Below are positions 32,601 to 42,241 of a stretch of 51,121 bases of DNA, in pieces (position 1 is the first letter of the stretch; every line of letters starts with the position of its first letter). The notes below the pieces were generated by a model. It ran no database searches. It was not told where the DNA came from and saw only the letters and a program-made list of their open reading frames with translations. The translations under genes were made by a program, and so were the position numbers. Origin of the DNA: Azospirillum sp. Lineage in GTDB: Bacteria > Pseudomonadota > Alphaproteobacteria > Azospirillales > Azospirillaceae. The stretch is taken from assembly GCA_027486405.1 (NCBI GenBank), contig JAIXPD010000084.1, forward strand, positions 1 to 51,121, in the 5' to 3' direction.

Positions 32601-35600
32601 ATGCGGATCGAGCGTCGTTTTACGAATGAAGCCCAGGATGCTTACGCGAGCCTCGGCTTCCGTCGCGCCACCAGCGAAATCCGCAACCCCGACGGTTCGA
32701 TCGTTTTCCAGCAGACCAACATCGAGGTGCCGGAAGGCTTCAGCCAGGTCGCCAGCGACATTCTGGCCCAGAAGTATTTCCGCAAGGCCGGTGTGCCCGC
32801 CGCCCTGAAGTCGGTCGAGGAGAACACCGTTCCCTCCTGGCTGTGGCGCAAGGAGGCCGACACCGAAGCGCTGGCGGCCCTGCCCAAGGAAAAGCGTTTC
32901 CTCGGCGAAAGCTCCGCCCGTCAGGTGTTCGACCGTCTGGCCGGGACCTGGACCTATTGGGGCTGGAAGGGCGGCTATTTCGATCAGGAGGCCGACGCGC
33001 GCGCCTTCTTCGACGAAATGCGCTTCATGCTGGCCGCCCAGATGGCCGCGCCCAACAGCCCGCAATGGTTCAACACCGGCCTGCATTGGGCCTATGGCAT
33101 CGACGGCCCCAGCCAGGGCCATTTCTACGTCGATTTCAAGACCGGCCTGCTGACCTCCTCGGCCTCGGCCTATGAGCATCCGCAGCCCCACGCCTGCTTC
33201 ATCCAGTCGGTCGCCGACGACCTCGTCAACGAGGGCGGCATCATGGATCTGTGGGTGCGCGAGGCGCGCCTGTTCAAGTACGGCTCGGGCACCGGCTCCA
33301 ACTTCTCCCGCCTGCGCGGCGAGGGCGAGAAGCTGGCGGGCGGCGGCAAGTCGTCGGGCCTGATGAGCTTCCTGAAGATCGGCGACCGCGCGGCGGGTGC
33401 GATCAAGTCGGGCGGGACCACCCGGCGCGCGGCCAAGATGGTCTCGGTGGACATGGATCACCCGGACATCGAGGGCTACATCGACTGGAAGGTGAACGAG
33501 GAGCAGAAGGTCGCCGCCCTCGTCACCGGCTCCAAGATCTGCCAGAAGCATCTGACGACGGTGATGGCCGCCGCGCAAAGCGGGCTGGATCCGAAGGAGA
33601 ACAAGGAGCTGAAGAAGGCCATCCTGGCCGCCCGCAAGGATCAGGTGTCGGAAAACTACATCCAGCGCGTGATCCAGTTCGCCGGTCAGGGCTTCACCAG
33701 CATCGAATTCAAGACCTACAACACCGATTGGGATTCGGAAGCCTACCTGACGGTGGCTGGCCAGAACTCCAACAACTCGGTGCGCGTGTCGAACGAGTTC
33801 GTCCAGGCCGTCTTGGATGACAGCGATTGGAACCTGATCGGCCGCACCAACGGCAAGGTCATGAAGACGCTGCGCGCCCGCGATCTGTGGGACAAGGTCG
33901 GCTACGCCGCCTGGGCCTGCGCCGATCCCGGCGTGCAGTTCGACAGCACCATCAACGAATGGCACACCTGCCCGGCGTCGGGGCGCATCAACGCGTCCAA
34001 CCCGTGCTCGGAATACATGTTCCTCGACGACACCGCCTGCAATCTGGCGTCGTTGAACCTGATGGCCTTCCGGCTGAAGGATGGCTCCTTCGACACCGAG
34101 GCGTTCGAACACGCCTGCCGTCTGTGGACCATCGTGCTGGAAATCTCCGTGCTGATGGCGCAGTTCCCGTCCAAGGAAATCGCCCAGCTCTCCTACGAGT
34201 TCCGCACGCTGGGCCTGGGCTTTGCCAACCTCGGCGGCCTGCTGATGGCGTCCGGCCTGTCCTACGACTCGGATGAAGGCCGCGCCTATTGCGCCGGCAT
34301 CTCCGCCGTCATGACCGGTGTGGCCTACGCCACCTCGGCGGAAATGGCGCAGGAGCTGGGGCCGTTCCCCGGCTATGACGCCAACCGCGACCACATGCTG
34401 CGCGTCATCCGCAACCACCGCCGGGCCGCCAACGGTGCGATGGACGGGTATGAGGGGCTGACCGTCGCCCCGGTTCCCTTCGTCGCCGACCTCTGCCCCG
34501 ACCAGGATCTCGCCGCCGCCGCCGTGCGGGTGTGGGACGAGGCGCTGGAACTGGGCGAGGCCCATGGCTACCGCAACGCGCAGGCCACGGTGGTCGCCCC
34601 GACCGGGACCATCGGCCTGGTGATGGATTGCGACACCACCGGCATCGAACCCGACTTCGCGCTCGTGAAGTTCAAGAAGCTGGCCGGTGGCGGCTACTTC
34701 AAGATCGTCAACCGTCTGGTCCCGGAAGCCCTGGCGACGCTGGGCTACAACCCGGAGCAGATCGAGGCGATCGAGCGCTACGCCGTCGGCCATGGCACGC
34801 TGAAGACCGCGCCGGGCATCGACCACGCCGCGCTGAAGGCCAAGGGCTTCACCGACGAGATGCTGGAGAAGCTGGAGGGCAACCTCGCCACCGCCTTCGA
34901 CATCAAGTTCGTGTTCAACCGCTGGACCATCGGGGCCGACTTCTGCGTGCAGACGCTGGGCGTGCCGATGGAGGCGCTGGACGCGCCGGGCTTTGACCTG
35001 CTGACCCATCTGGGCTTCAGCAAGGTGGAGATCGACGCCGCCAACACCTATTGCTGCGGTGCGATGACCCTGGAAGGCGCGCCCTTCCTGAAGGACGAGC
35101 ATCTGCCGGTGTTCGATTGCGCCAACCCCTGCGGCCGCATCGGCAAGCGTTTCCTGTCCTGGCAGTCGCACATCACCATGATGGCGGCCTCGCAGCCCTT
35201 CATCTCCGGGGCCATCTCCAAGACCATCAACATGCCGAATTCGGCGACGGTGGAGGAGTGCAAGGACGCCTACATGCTGTCCTGGCGTCTGGGCCTGAAG
35301 GCCAACGCGCTGTACCGCGACGGCTCCAAGCTCAGCCAGCCGCTGCAAGCCGCCGTGCTGGAGGATGAGGAGGACGGCGAGACCATCGACGCGGTGGTCG
35401 AGGGGGCGAACGCCACCCGCACGCAGATCGTGTCCGAACGCATCGTCGAAAAGGTGGTCGAAAAGATCGTCGAGCGGAAAATCTCGTCGCGCGAACGCCT
35501 GCCGCACCGCCGCAAGGGCTACACCCAGAAGGCCAACGTCGGCGGTCACAAGATCTACCTGCGCACCGGCGAGTATGAGGATGGCCGCATCGGCGAAATC

Positions 35601-36335
35601 TTCATCGACATGCACAAGGAAGGGGCCGCCTTCCGCTCCTTGATGAACAACTTCGCCATCGCGGTGTCGATCGGCCTGCAATATGGCGTGCCGCTGGAGG
35701 AGTTCGTCGAAGCCTTCACCTTCACCCGGTTCGAGCCGTCGGGCATGGTGACGGGCAACGACACCATCAAGATGGCGACCTCGGTCATCGATTACATCTT
35801 CCGCGAGGTGGCGATCTCCTATCTGGGCCGCACCGATCTGGCCCACGCCACGCCGGAAGATCTGCTGCCCTTCACGGTCGGCAGCGGCGACAAGCAGGGC
35901 GATCTGCCGGAAAACCCGCAGCCGTCGGACTTCGTCCGCCGTGTGGCCTCCACCGGCTATGTCCGCAACAACCTGCGCGTTCTGCACGGCGGTCATGGGC
36001 AGGCCCAGCGCGCCAGCGCGGCGGCGGCCCTGGCGGCGGCCGGCACCGACACCCCGACCACCACCCAGGCGGTGGCCAGCGCGGCGCAAAGCGCGGTGGC
36101 GTCCAGCCCGGCGGTGGGCAGCGTGGTGGCCGCGCAAGGCCATGTCGCCGCCAGCGCCGTGACCAGCACCGCTTATGGCGGCAGCACCAGCGACCAGCGG
36201 TTCGACCGCATCCGCGAGGCGCGCGCCCGTGGCTATGAGGGCGATCCCTGCGGCGAGTGCGGCAACATGACGCTGGTGCGCAACGGCACCTGCCTGAAGT
36301 GCGACAGCTGCGGCTCGACCACCGGCTGCTCGTGA
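32601..36335 (+). CDS. nrdJ: adenosylcobalamin-dependent (class II) ribonucleotide reductase
   Basis: A 1244-residue class II reductase that makes deoxynucleotides with adenosylcobalamin and no oxygen or second subunit. NSPQWFNTGLHWAYG, FKYGSGTGSNFSRL and the barrel motif NPCSE (N467, C469, E471) are visible. An Ala/Ser/Thr/Val-rich linker (about residues 1135-1190) leads to a C-terminal zinc ribbon with CGECGNM and CLKCDSCGSTTGC, which also carries redox cysteines. The ATG at 32601 (MRIERRFTNEA) is the family start. The long upstream region has palindromes that could be NrdR sites. A strong terminator follows. Confidence 0.96.
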   Translation: MRIERRFTNEAQDAYASLGFRRATSEIRNPDGSIVFQQTNIEVPEGFSQVASDILAQKYFRKAGVPAALKSVEENTVPSWLWRKEADTEALAALPKEKRFLGESSARQVFDRLAGTWTYWGWKGGYFDQEADARAFFDEMRFMLAAQMAAPNSPQWFNTGLHWAYGIDGPSQGHFYVDFKTGLLTSSASAYEHPQPHACFIQSVADDLVNEGGIMDLWVREARLFKYGSGTGSNFSRLRGEGEKLAGGGKSSGLMSFLKIGDRAAGAIKSGGTTRRAAKMVSVDMDHPDIEGYIDWKVNEEQKVAALVTGSKICQKHLTTVMAAAQSGLDPKENKELKKAILAARKDQVSENYIQRVIQFAGQGFTSIEFKTYNTDWDSEAYLTVAGQNSNNSVRVSNEFVQAVLDDSDWNLIGRTNGKVMKTLRARDLWDKVGYAAWACADPGVQFDSTINEWHTCPASGRINASNPCSEYMFLDDTACNLASLNLMAFRLKDGSFDTEAFEHACRLWTIVLEISVLMAQFPSKEIAQLSYEFRTLGLGFANLGGLLMASGLSYDSDEGRAYCAGISAVMTGVAYATSAEMAQELGPFPGYDANRDHMLRVIRNHRRAANGAMDGYEGLTVAPVPFVADLCPDQDLAAAAVRVWDEALELGEAHGYRNAQATVVAPTGTIGLVMDCDTTGIEPDFALVKFKKLAGGGYFKIVNRLVPEALATLGYNPEQIEAIERYAVGHGTLKTAPGIDHAALKAKGFTDEMLEKLEGNLATAFDIKFVFNRWTIGADFCVQTLGVPMEALDAPGFDLLTHLGFSKVEIDAANTYCCGAMTLEGAPFLKDEHLPVFDCANPCGRIGKRFLSWQSHITMMAASQPFISGAISKTINMPNSATVEECKDAYMLSWRLGLKANALYRDGSKLSQPLQAAVLEDEEDGETIDAVVEGANATRTQIVSERIVEKVVEKIVERKISSRERLPHRRKGYTQKANVGGHKIYLRTGEYEDGRIGEIFIDMHKEGAAFRSLMNNFAIAVSIGLQYGVPLEEFVEAFTFTRFEPSGMVTGNDTIKMATSVIDYIFREVAISYLGRTDLAHATPEDLLPFTVGSGDKQGDLPENPQPSDFVRRVASTGYVRNNLRVLHGGHGQAQRASAAAALAAAGTDTPTTTQAVASAAQSAVASSPAVGSVVAAQGHVAASAVTSTAYGGSTSDQRFDRIREARARGYEGDPCGECGNMTLVRNGTCLKCDSCGSTTGCS

Positions 36336-36387
36336 TGGCAAAAACCGTTCGTCACCCGATGATGAACGGCGCGCCGCAAAGATGACC

Positions 36388-36431
36388 AAAGGAAAAGGGG
36401 AGGGTGGGCAACCACTCTCCCCTTTTCCTTT
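36388..36431 (+). terminator. rho-independent terminator of nrdJ
   Basis: A stem of about 20 bp with one mismatch: left arm AAAGGAAAAGGGGAGGGTGG, right arm complementary and ending CCTTTTCCTTT, with a 4-base loop. It starts 53 bases after the stop codon. Confidence 0.88.
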
Positions 36432-36549
36432 GTCTGGCCTTGGCAACCTCATGGCGTGCTGTGGGGCTTGACCGTCCGGCCCGTATCCATGGTAACATTT
36501 TCATTAATAATCAGGCCGGACCACGCTGGCATCCGGGAGGACGCGCGCC

Positions 36550-38805
36550 ATGGATTTCGCCGACGGAACGCTGGACAAGGCCGTGATGCCCGATTCCCTG
36601 ATCCGGGCGACCGTTGAGCAGTGCGCCACCGGGTTGGTGTGGGCCGGGGCCGATGGCTTGATCGTCAGCGTCAACCCCTGTTTTGCCGAATGGGCCGGGC
36701 GCGCCCCGCGCGGCGGTGGGGTGGCCGGTCTGATCGGGCGGCCCTTGCTGTCGGTGCTGGATCTGGGCAGTTGGGAGTGGGGGGCGGTGTGGGCCTCCCT
36801 GCGCGAGGAAGGGCCGCTGCCCGGCGCGGGGATCATCCGCCCGCTGCGCGCCGATCCGGTTCCCGTCGATCTTCATTGGCAGATGTTGACCGGCTTTCCC
36901 GAACCTCTGGTTTTTTGCCAGATGCAGGGGTTTGAGGAGCGTGAACGGGCCAACGCCATCGCCCGCTTGCAACAGGATGTGCTGGAACTGGTCGCCGCCG
37001 GGCGGTCCTTGAAGCTGGTGTTGGATTTCCTGTGCCGTCAGGTCGAAACCTGCGCGCCGGAGATTGCCTGTTCGGTCCTGCTGCTGGAGGATGGGGTCAG
37101 TCTGCGCCACGCGGCGGCCCCCTCGCTGCCCAGCGCCTTTTGCGCGGCGATCGATGGGGTGCGGATCGGTCCGTCGGTGGGATCCTGCGGCACGGCGGCG
37201 TGGCGCAACGCCCCGGTCGAGGTGTCGGACATCGCCACCGATCCGCTGTGGGCCGATTATCGCGATCTGGCCCTGTCCCACGGTCTGGCCGCCTGCTGGT
37301 CGCACCCGATCAAGGGGCGCGACGCCCGGGTGCTGGGGACCTTCGCCCTGTATTACCGGGAACCCCGGCAGGCCACGCCCTTTCACCGCCGCATGCTGGA
37401 GGCCTGCGTCCATCTCTGCGCGCTGGCCATCGAGCATGACCGCGCGCGGGCGGAAATCAACCGGCTGGCCTTCTACGACACCCTGACCGGGTTGCCGAAC
37501 CGCCAATTGCTGAAGGACCGCGCCACCGCCGCGCTGGCGTTGGCCGGGCGCACCAAGCAGCCGGTGACGCTGATGTTCCTGGACGTGGATCGCTTCAAGA
37601 CGATCAACGACTCGTTGGGCCACGCGGCGGGCGACCGCATGCTGGTGGAGGTGGCGGAACGGCTGACCCGCCTGTTCCCCGATGGCGACACGCTGGCGCG
37701 CCTGGGCGGGGATGAGTTCGTCGCCCTGCTGCCGGGCTGCGACGCCGCCCACGCCTCGCTGACGGCCGAACGGATTCTGGCCGCCCTGTCGCTGCCGATC
37801 ACGATTGCCGATCTGACGCTGTCCCCCACCGCCAGCATCGGCATCGCCGTCCACCCCGATGACGGGTTGGATTTCGACACGCTGCTGCGGCAAGCCGACG
37901 CGGCGATGTACCGGGCCAAGCAGGCCGGGCGCAACCGCTGCCACTTCTACCGCCGGGACATGAACGACCAGGCGGTGCGACGGCTGGAGATGGAAGCGGC
38001 GCTGCGTGAGGCGTTGGACCGGGCCGACTTCACCCTGCATTACCAGCCGCAGGTTCGCTTGGACACCCAGCGGCTTCACCGGGTGGAGGCGCTGATCCGC
38101 TGGACGCACCCGCGCTGGGGGGCGGTGTCGCCGGTGGAGTTCATCCCGCTGGCCGAGGAGTGCGGCTTGATCGGCCGGATCGACCAATGGGTGCTGGAGA
38201 ACGCAATCGCCCAGTTGGCGAGTTGGCGGGCGGATGGGTTGGCGGTCCCGGGGGTGGCGGTCAATCTGTCGCCGGTCTGTTTTGCCCATGGCGATCTGGT
38301 CGAACAGGTGCGGCATGTTCTGGCGGTGTCGCGGGTTCCGGCCAGCGATCTGACCCTGGAAATCACCGAACGCCTGATGATGACCGAGGAGATCACCGTT
38401 CACGACGCGTTGGACGCGCTCAGCGACCTGGGGGTGACGCTGTCGATCGACGATTTCGGCACCGGCTATTCCAGCCTGAGCTATCTGAAGCGCTTCCCGG
38501 TCGGGGAGTTGAAGATCGACCGCAGCTTCGTCAAGGAACTCGACATCGATGCGGCGAACCGCCCCCTGGTGCGCGCGATGATCCAGATCGGCCAAAGCCT
38601 GGGCCTGACCGTGATCGCCGAAGGGGTGGAGCGCGACACCCAAAGCCGGATGCTGAAGGCGGACGGCTGTTGCATGGGGCAGGGCTACCACTACGCCCGC
38701 CCGATGGATCCCGTGGCGTTTGCCGATTGGCTGCGCGACTGGAACGCCCGAACCGCCTCCGACCATGCGGGTTGTGGTGAGCCGGAGTGCGGCTTCGGGC
38801 TGTAG
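36550..38805 (+). CDS. PAS-GAF-GGDEF-EAL cyclic-di-GMP protein
   Basis: A 751-residue cytoplasmic signalling protein. A PAS-like region is at about 18-125 and a GAF domain at about 140-300 (GPSVGSCGTAAWRNAPVEVS). The GGDEF domain is at about 310-470 with an intact GGDEF (386-390, RLGGDEFVALLPG), and the EAL domain at about 480-735 with EAL at 513-515 (RVEALIRWTHPRWG), DDFGTGYSSLSYLKRFPV and VIAEGVE. Both catalytic motifs look complete, so it could make and degrade c-di-GMP, with input through PAS and GAF. No transmembrane segment is seen. It stands alone behind the nrdJ terminator. Confidence 0.95.
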   Translation: MDFADGTLDKAVMPDSLIRATVEQCATGLVWAGADGLIVSVNPCFAEWAGRAPRGGGVAGLIGRPLLSVLDLGSWEWGAVWASLREEGPLPGAGIIRPLRADPVPVDLHWQMLTGFPEPLVFCQMQGFEERERANAIARLQQDVLELVAAGRSLKLVLDFLCRQVETCAPEIACSVLLLEDGVSLRHAAAPSLPSAFCAAIDGVRIGPSVGSCGTAAWRNAPVEVSDIATDPLWADYRDLALSHGLAACWSHPIKGRDARVLGTFALYYREPRQATPFHRRMLEACVHLCALAIEHDRARAEINRLAFYDTLTGLPNRQLLKDRATAALALAGRTKQPVTLMFLDVDRFKTINDSLGHAAGDRMLVEVAERLTRLFPDGDTLARLGGDEFVALLPGCDAAHASLTAERILAALSLPITIADLTLSPTASIGIAVHPDDGLDFDTLLRQADAAMYRAKQAGRNRCHFYRRDMNDQAVRRLEMEAALREALDRADFTLHYQPQVRLDTQRLHRVEALIRWTHPRWGAVSPVEFIPLAEECGLIGRIDQWVLENAIAQLASWRADGLAVPGVAVNLSPVCFAHGDLVEQVRHVLAVSRVPASDLTLEITERLMMTEEITVHDALDALSDLGVTLSIDDFGTGYSSLSYLKRFPVGELKIDRSFVKELDIDAANRPLVRAMIQIGQSLGLTVIAEGVERDTQSRMLKADGCCMGQGYHYARPMDPVAFADWLRDWNARTASDHAGCGEPECGFGL

Positions 38806-38826
38806 AGCGGGCTGCTCAGGCCTGAT

Positions 38827-39021
38827 TCAGGGCTGTTTGGCTGCCGGTGATGGCGGCAGCGGCAGGTGGACGCAGCGCACCAGCACGCTGTTTCCGGTCA
38901 TCTCCCGGTAATTCTGCACGATCAGCGGTTCAGCCGCCTTGCATTGCTCCATCGTCGCGAAATCCAGGGTGGTCGGGCCGCCCTGATTCAGCATGAACAG
39001 CAGCATCAGCACGCGTTCCAT
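38827..39021 (-). CDS. small hypothetical protein, 64 residues
   Basis: I do not recognise this protein. It starts MERVLMLLFML, a short hydrophobic stretch, then TTLDFATMEQCKAAEPLIVQ NYREMTGNSVLVRCV with two Cys that could pair. That is the shape of a small exported protein whose family I have only seen as hypothetical. It lies 28 bp upstream of ribF's stop on the same strand, after ribF in transcription order is excluded; it is transcribed towards the GGDEF-EAL gene end, convergent with it. The low coding length keeps confidence moderate. Confidence 0.5.
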   Translation of the reverse strand: MERVLMLLFMLNQGGPTTLDFATMEQCKAAEPLIVQNYREMTGNSVLVRCVHLPLPPSPAAKQP

Positions 39022-39049
39022 TCGTCGGTCCCCGTCCGTTTGTCCGGTG

Positions 39050-39991
39050 TCAGGAGGCGGCCAGAACCGTGCGGGCGGCCTCGGCGTCGCGGAGGATCTG
39101 GTCTTTCAGCGCGTCGAAGCTGGCGAATGTCTGCTCCGGCCGCAGGAACTCGACCAGTTGCACCCGCAAATGCTGATCGTACAGATCCGCGCTCATGTCG
39201 AACAGATGGGCTTCCAGCCGTTCCACCGTGCCGCCCACGGTCGGGCGTGCCCCCAGATTGGCGACCCCCTTGTGCCACACCGTCTCGGCACCCCGATCCA
39301 GCCCGGCGCGGATGGCGTAGACGCCAAAGGCCGGGCGCAGATACTCGCCCAACGCGATGTTGGCGGTGGGAAAACCGATGGTGCGGCCCCGCTTGTCGCC
39401 ATGGGCCACACGGCCCTCGATCTCCCACGGGCTGCCCAGCACATGGGCGGCCTCGCGCGGGCGGCCCGCCACCAGGGCGTCGCGCACGCGGGTGGAGGAG
39501 TAGACGCCGCCGTCGGGATCGCGGACCGGCCCGACCATGGTCACGCCAAAGCCGTTGGCCTGCCCCGCCGCTTCTAGAAAAGCGGGGTCGCCGCCGCGCT
39601 TGTGCCCGAACAGGAAGTCATAGCCGCAGACGACGTGACGCACGCCCAGATCGCCGACCAGAATGTCGTCGACAAAGGCCTGCGCCGTCTTGGTGCGCAG
39701 ACGCTCGTCGAAATGGCGGACGATCAGTTGATCGACGCCCAGCGCCTGGATGTGGCGGGTCTTGATGTGGAATGGGGTCAGGCGGAAGGGTGGATCGTCC
39801 GGGCGGAAGACCGAACGCGGGTGCGGTTCGAAGGTCAGGACGGCGGACGGCGCGCCCAACTCCCGCGCCAGACGTTGGGCGGTGCCGATCACCGCGCGGT
39901 GGCCGTGATGCACGCCGTCGAAATTGCCGAGGGCCACAACGGCCCCGCGCTCCCCGGCGGGCAGGTCGGCGGTGTGTCTGTAGAGTCGCAT
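39050..39991 (-). CDS. ribF: bifunctional riboflavin kinase / FMN adenylyltransferase
   Basis: A 313-residue enzyme that makes FMN and then FAD. The N-terminal adenylyltransferase has VVALGNFDGVHHGHRAVIG, LTFEPHPRSVF, CGYDFLFGHKRGGD and YSSTRVRDALVAGRP. The C-terminal kinase has GRTIGFPTANIAL and GVANLGARPTVGG, ending LRPEQTFASFDALKDQI. The ATG at 39991 (MRLYRHTADLP) is the family start. The neighbouring hydratase gene begins on the same strand 115 bp upstream. Confidence 0.96.
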   Translation of the reverse strand: MRLYRHTADLPAGERGAVVALGNFDGVHHGHRAVIGTAQRLARELGAPSAVLTFEPHPRSVFRPDDPPFRLTPFHIKTRHIQALGVDQLIVRHFDERLRTKTAQAFVDDILVGDLGVRHVVCGYDFLFGHKRGGDPAFLEAAGQANGFGVTMVGPVRDPDGGVYSSTRVRDALVAGRPREAAHVLGSPWEIEGRVAHGDKRGRTIGFPTANIALGEYLRPAFGVYAIRAGLDRGAETVWHKGVANLGARPTVGGTVERLEAHLFDMSADLYDQHLRVQLVEFLRPEQTFASFDALKDQILRDAEAARTVLAAS

Positions 39992-40105
39992 GCGCGCCCC
40001 GATCTGGAGAAACCTTCTGGGGCGTCTATATAGAACGCCGTCGGCGCGCGGTAAACGCACCGACGGCGGGACGCGGACCCTTTCCAGCGATCAGCGTGGC
40101 GGCGG

Positions 40106-40555
40106 TCAGCCGCGCGAGGGAACCATCAGCATCGCTTCGCCATCGACGACCACGGTTTCGCCGACGGTGCAGACGGTGCGGACGACGACGCGGCGCTTTT
40201 CCGGGATCAGTTCGGTGATGGTGGCCCGCGCGGTCACGGTGTCACCAGCGCGCACCGGGGCCTTGAACTTCAGGTTCTGCGACATGTAGATCGCGCCCGG
40301 GCCGGGCAGCTTGGTCCCCAGAACGGCGGAGATGAAGCCGACGGTCAGCATGCCGTGGGCGATGCGGCCCTGGAACATGGTCCCGGCGGCGTATTCCTGG
40401 TTCAGGTGGACCGGGTTGGTGTCGCCCGAAATGCCGGCGAACAGAACGATGTCCGCTTCCGTCACGGTCTTGGCGAACGACGCCGTCATGCCGACGGCGA
40501 GGTCTTCGATGCAATACCCTTCGATGTCCTTGCGGACCTGACGCACATCGTCCAT
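40106..40555 (-). CDS. MaoC-like (R)-specific enoyl-CoA hydratase, PhaJ type
   Basis: A 149-residue hot-dog-fold hydratase. The catalytic pair D45 and H50 lies in AGISGDTNPVHLN, with the spacing of PhaJ (Asp31/His36), followed by FQGRIAHGMLTVGFISAVLG. PhaJ enzymes hydrate crotonyl-CoA-type substrates to (R)-3-hydroxyacyl-CoA, feeding polyhydroxyalkanoate synthesis from fatty acids. PhaR, the PHA regulator, is coded at 50328, so PHA metabolism in the organism is likely. The role here is an inference; related MaoC proteins serve other acyl-CoA pathways. Confidence 0.85.
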   Translation of the reverse strand: MDDVRQVRKDIEGYCIEDLAVGMTASFAKTVTEADIVLFAGISGDTNPVHLNQEYAAGTMFQGRIAHGMLTVGFISAVLGTKLPGPGAIYMSQNLKFKAPVRAGDTVTARATITELIPEKRRVVVRTVCTVGETVVVDGEAMLMVPSRG

Positions 40556-41234
40556 CACGCGCTTTCCTTTTTCCCGCGCCGTTTCCCGGCGCTCAATGCC
40601 ACCGACAGGGCTGCTGCCGTCGCTGTGCCGCACCGCGTCATGTGCAGTGCAACGAAGCGAATGGCACCATGTGTCCGGCAAAAATGCAAAAAAATCTCTA
40701 ACGTCGCGGCAAAGGTTCCGGCGGTTTGTTGGCCCCTGCGACCCCGACGCCACAAAGTCGCGCAAACCAAAAAGGCCAAAGGGGAAGGGTGTGAATACTT
40801 CGTGGAACGGTGTGTTCCCAAGAAGCCCATATTGCCCAGGGACTTAGCGTGAAACCGCCCGTGAAGGCCGAAAAGCGGGCAAAGGACGGGGCGGGCGGGG
40901 CAGGGCGCAAGATCCTGTCGGAGAATGACCGTGTGGTTGCAACAAAAAGGTGGATTTGCGACCTTTTGTTCGTTGGCGCAGCAAAGTATCCGTTGCGTCG
41001 CCGCAACTCGGACCGACTCGACGCGACTCGTGCGAAGAGGGTTGCGGTTACTTGTGACGATCCACCGCTGCGACACCATGCCGCTGCCATGACTTGGGGG
41101 CAACCCGGTGCCGCGCGGCGGCGGCCCGGGCGCTCGGGGAACGGTTCGGGGGTGGACGGGCGGGCGGAGGGCTGCTTCAATCCCGATTGCGGAGACTCGC
41201 GCGCGGAGCGGCGGGGAAGAGGGGGACCGCCGCG
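40556..41234. other. 679-bp intergenic region between divergent hydratase and hydrolase genes
   Basis: No gene I can support. It contains poly-A patches near 40680-40700, an inverted repeat GGAAC-N5-GTTCC at 40804-40818, a hairpin AACAAAAAGGT / ACCTTTTGTT at 40941-40970 with a T-rich right arm, and repeated ACTCG units near 41009-41029. An open frame at 40810-41238 is Arg/Gly-rich in its second half and looks non-coding. A small RNA or long leader is possible but not demonstrated. Confidence 0.4.
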
Positions 41235-42173
41235 ATGACCGATCCGATCGTTGACACGCTGCGCCTGCGCGACGGCACGACGCTGCGCTGGGCGCGCTGG
41301 CAACCGGCGGGGCCACCGCGCGGGACCGTGCTGGTCTTGACCGGACGCGCCGAGTTCATCGAGAAATACACGGAAACCGCCCAGTCGCTGACCGCGCGCG
41401 GCTTCCAGGCGCTGGCCTTTGACTGGCGCAACCAGGGCCTGTCCGATCGGCCGCTCACCAACCGGCAGATTCACCATCTGGAGGATTTCTCCACCCTGGT
41501 CGATGATCTGGACGAGTTGGTGGCGCGGGTGGCCCGGCCCAGCGCCGGGGATGGTCCGCTGATTCTGCTGGCCCATTCGATGGGCGGGCTGGTCGCCACC
41601 CTGTTCCTGTCGCGTCACGCGGCGGCGGTTCCGGCGGTCTGCGCCGCCGCCATCCTGTCGGCCCCGATGCACGCCATCCATCTCGGGGCGCTGCCGCGCG
41701 TCGTGGCGCGCGCGCTGTCTGGTCTGGCGGTGGCGCTGGGGCGGGGGGACCGCTACGCGCTGGGCCAGCATGATTACGATCCGGCGGATGGCCGCTTCAC
41801 CCCCGACAACGTCATCACCTCCGACCCCCGGCGTTACGCCGCCTTCCACGGTCCCTACGCCGCGCGGCCGGAGTTGCGGGTCGGCGGGGTCAGTTATGGC
41901 TGGATCGCGGCGGCTCTGCGGGCGGAGGACGCGGTCACGCGCGACCTGCCGCTGGAGCGGGTGCGGGTTCCGGTGCTGCTGCTGAGCGCGCCGGGCGACC
42001 GGTTGGTGCGCGCCGACGCCCAGCGGCGGGTCGCCGCCCGCTTGGGTCACGCCACGCTCGTCGAGCATCCGGAGGCCAAGCACGAGCTGTTGATGGAGCG
42101 CGACGCCATCCGCGACCGGGTGTGGGCCGACATCGACGCCTTTCTGGATCGGACGCTGCCGCCCGCCGCTTGA
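41235..42173 (+). CDS. alpha/beta hydrolase, lysophospholipase (PldB-like)
   Basis: A 312-residue alpha/beta hydrolase. The nucleophile elbow is S115 in LLAHSMGGLVATLF. FDWRNQGLSDRPL resembles the conserved FDxRGxGxS stretch of PldB and monoacylglycerol lipases. The acid is probably the Asp in LSAPGDRLVRAD and the His is in EAKHELLMERD. A likely role is hydrolysis of lysophospholipids or monoacylglycerols at the inner membrane; the substrate is not proven. The ATG at 41235 is the first that gives the domain without a long Arg-rich lead. Confidence 0.88.
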   Translation: MTDPIVDTLRLRDGTTLRWARWQPAGPPRGTVLVLTGRAEFIEKYTETAQSLTARGFQALAFDWRNQGLSDRPLTNRQIHHLEDFSTLVDDLDELVARVARPSAGDGPLILLAHSMGGLVATLFLSRHAAAVPAVCAAAILSAPMHAIHLGALPRVVARALSGLAVALGRGDRYALGQHDYDPADGRFTPDNVITSDPRRYAAFHGPYAARPELRVGGVSYGWIAAALRAEDAVTRDLPLERVRVPVLLLSAPGDRLVRADAQRRVAARLGHATLVEHPEAKHELLMERDAIRDRVWADIDAFLDRTLPPAA

Positions 42174-42241
42174 CGGCGGGGCGGGGTCTTCCGATCTACA
42201 GCGTGGTTGTTCCCCTGGGTGCGATGGAAGCGGAGTGTGCG

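Noticed and set aside
32583..36452. A 1289-codon open frame on the minus strand opposite nrdJ
   Set aside because: Shadow frame of a high-GC gene; its His/Gly/Arg/Ala-rich translation matches no family, while the plus strand is a full class II reductase.
40810..41238. A 142-codon frame before the alpha/beta hydrolase
   Set aside because: Arg/Gly-rich second half, no family features, no ribosome binding site.
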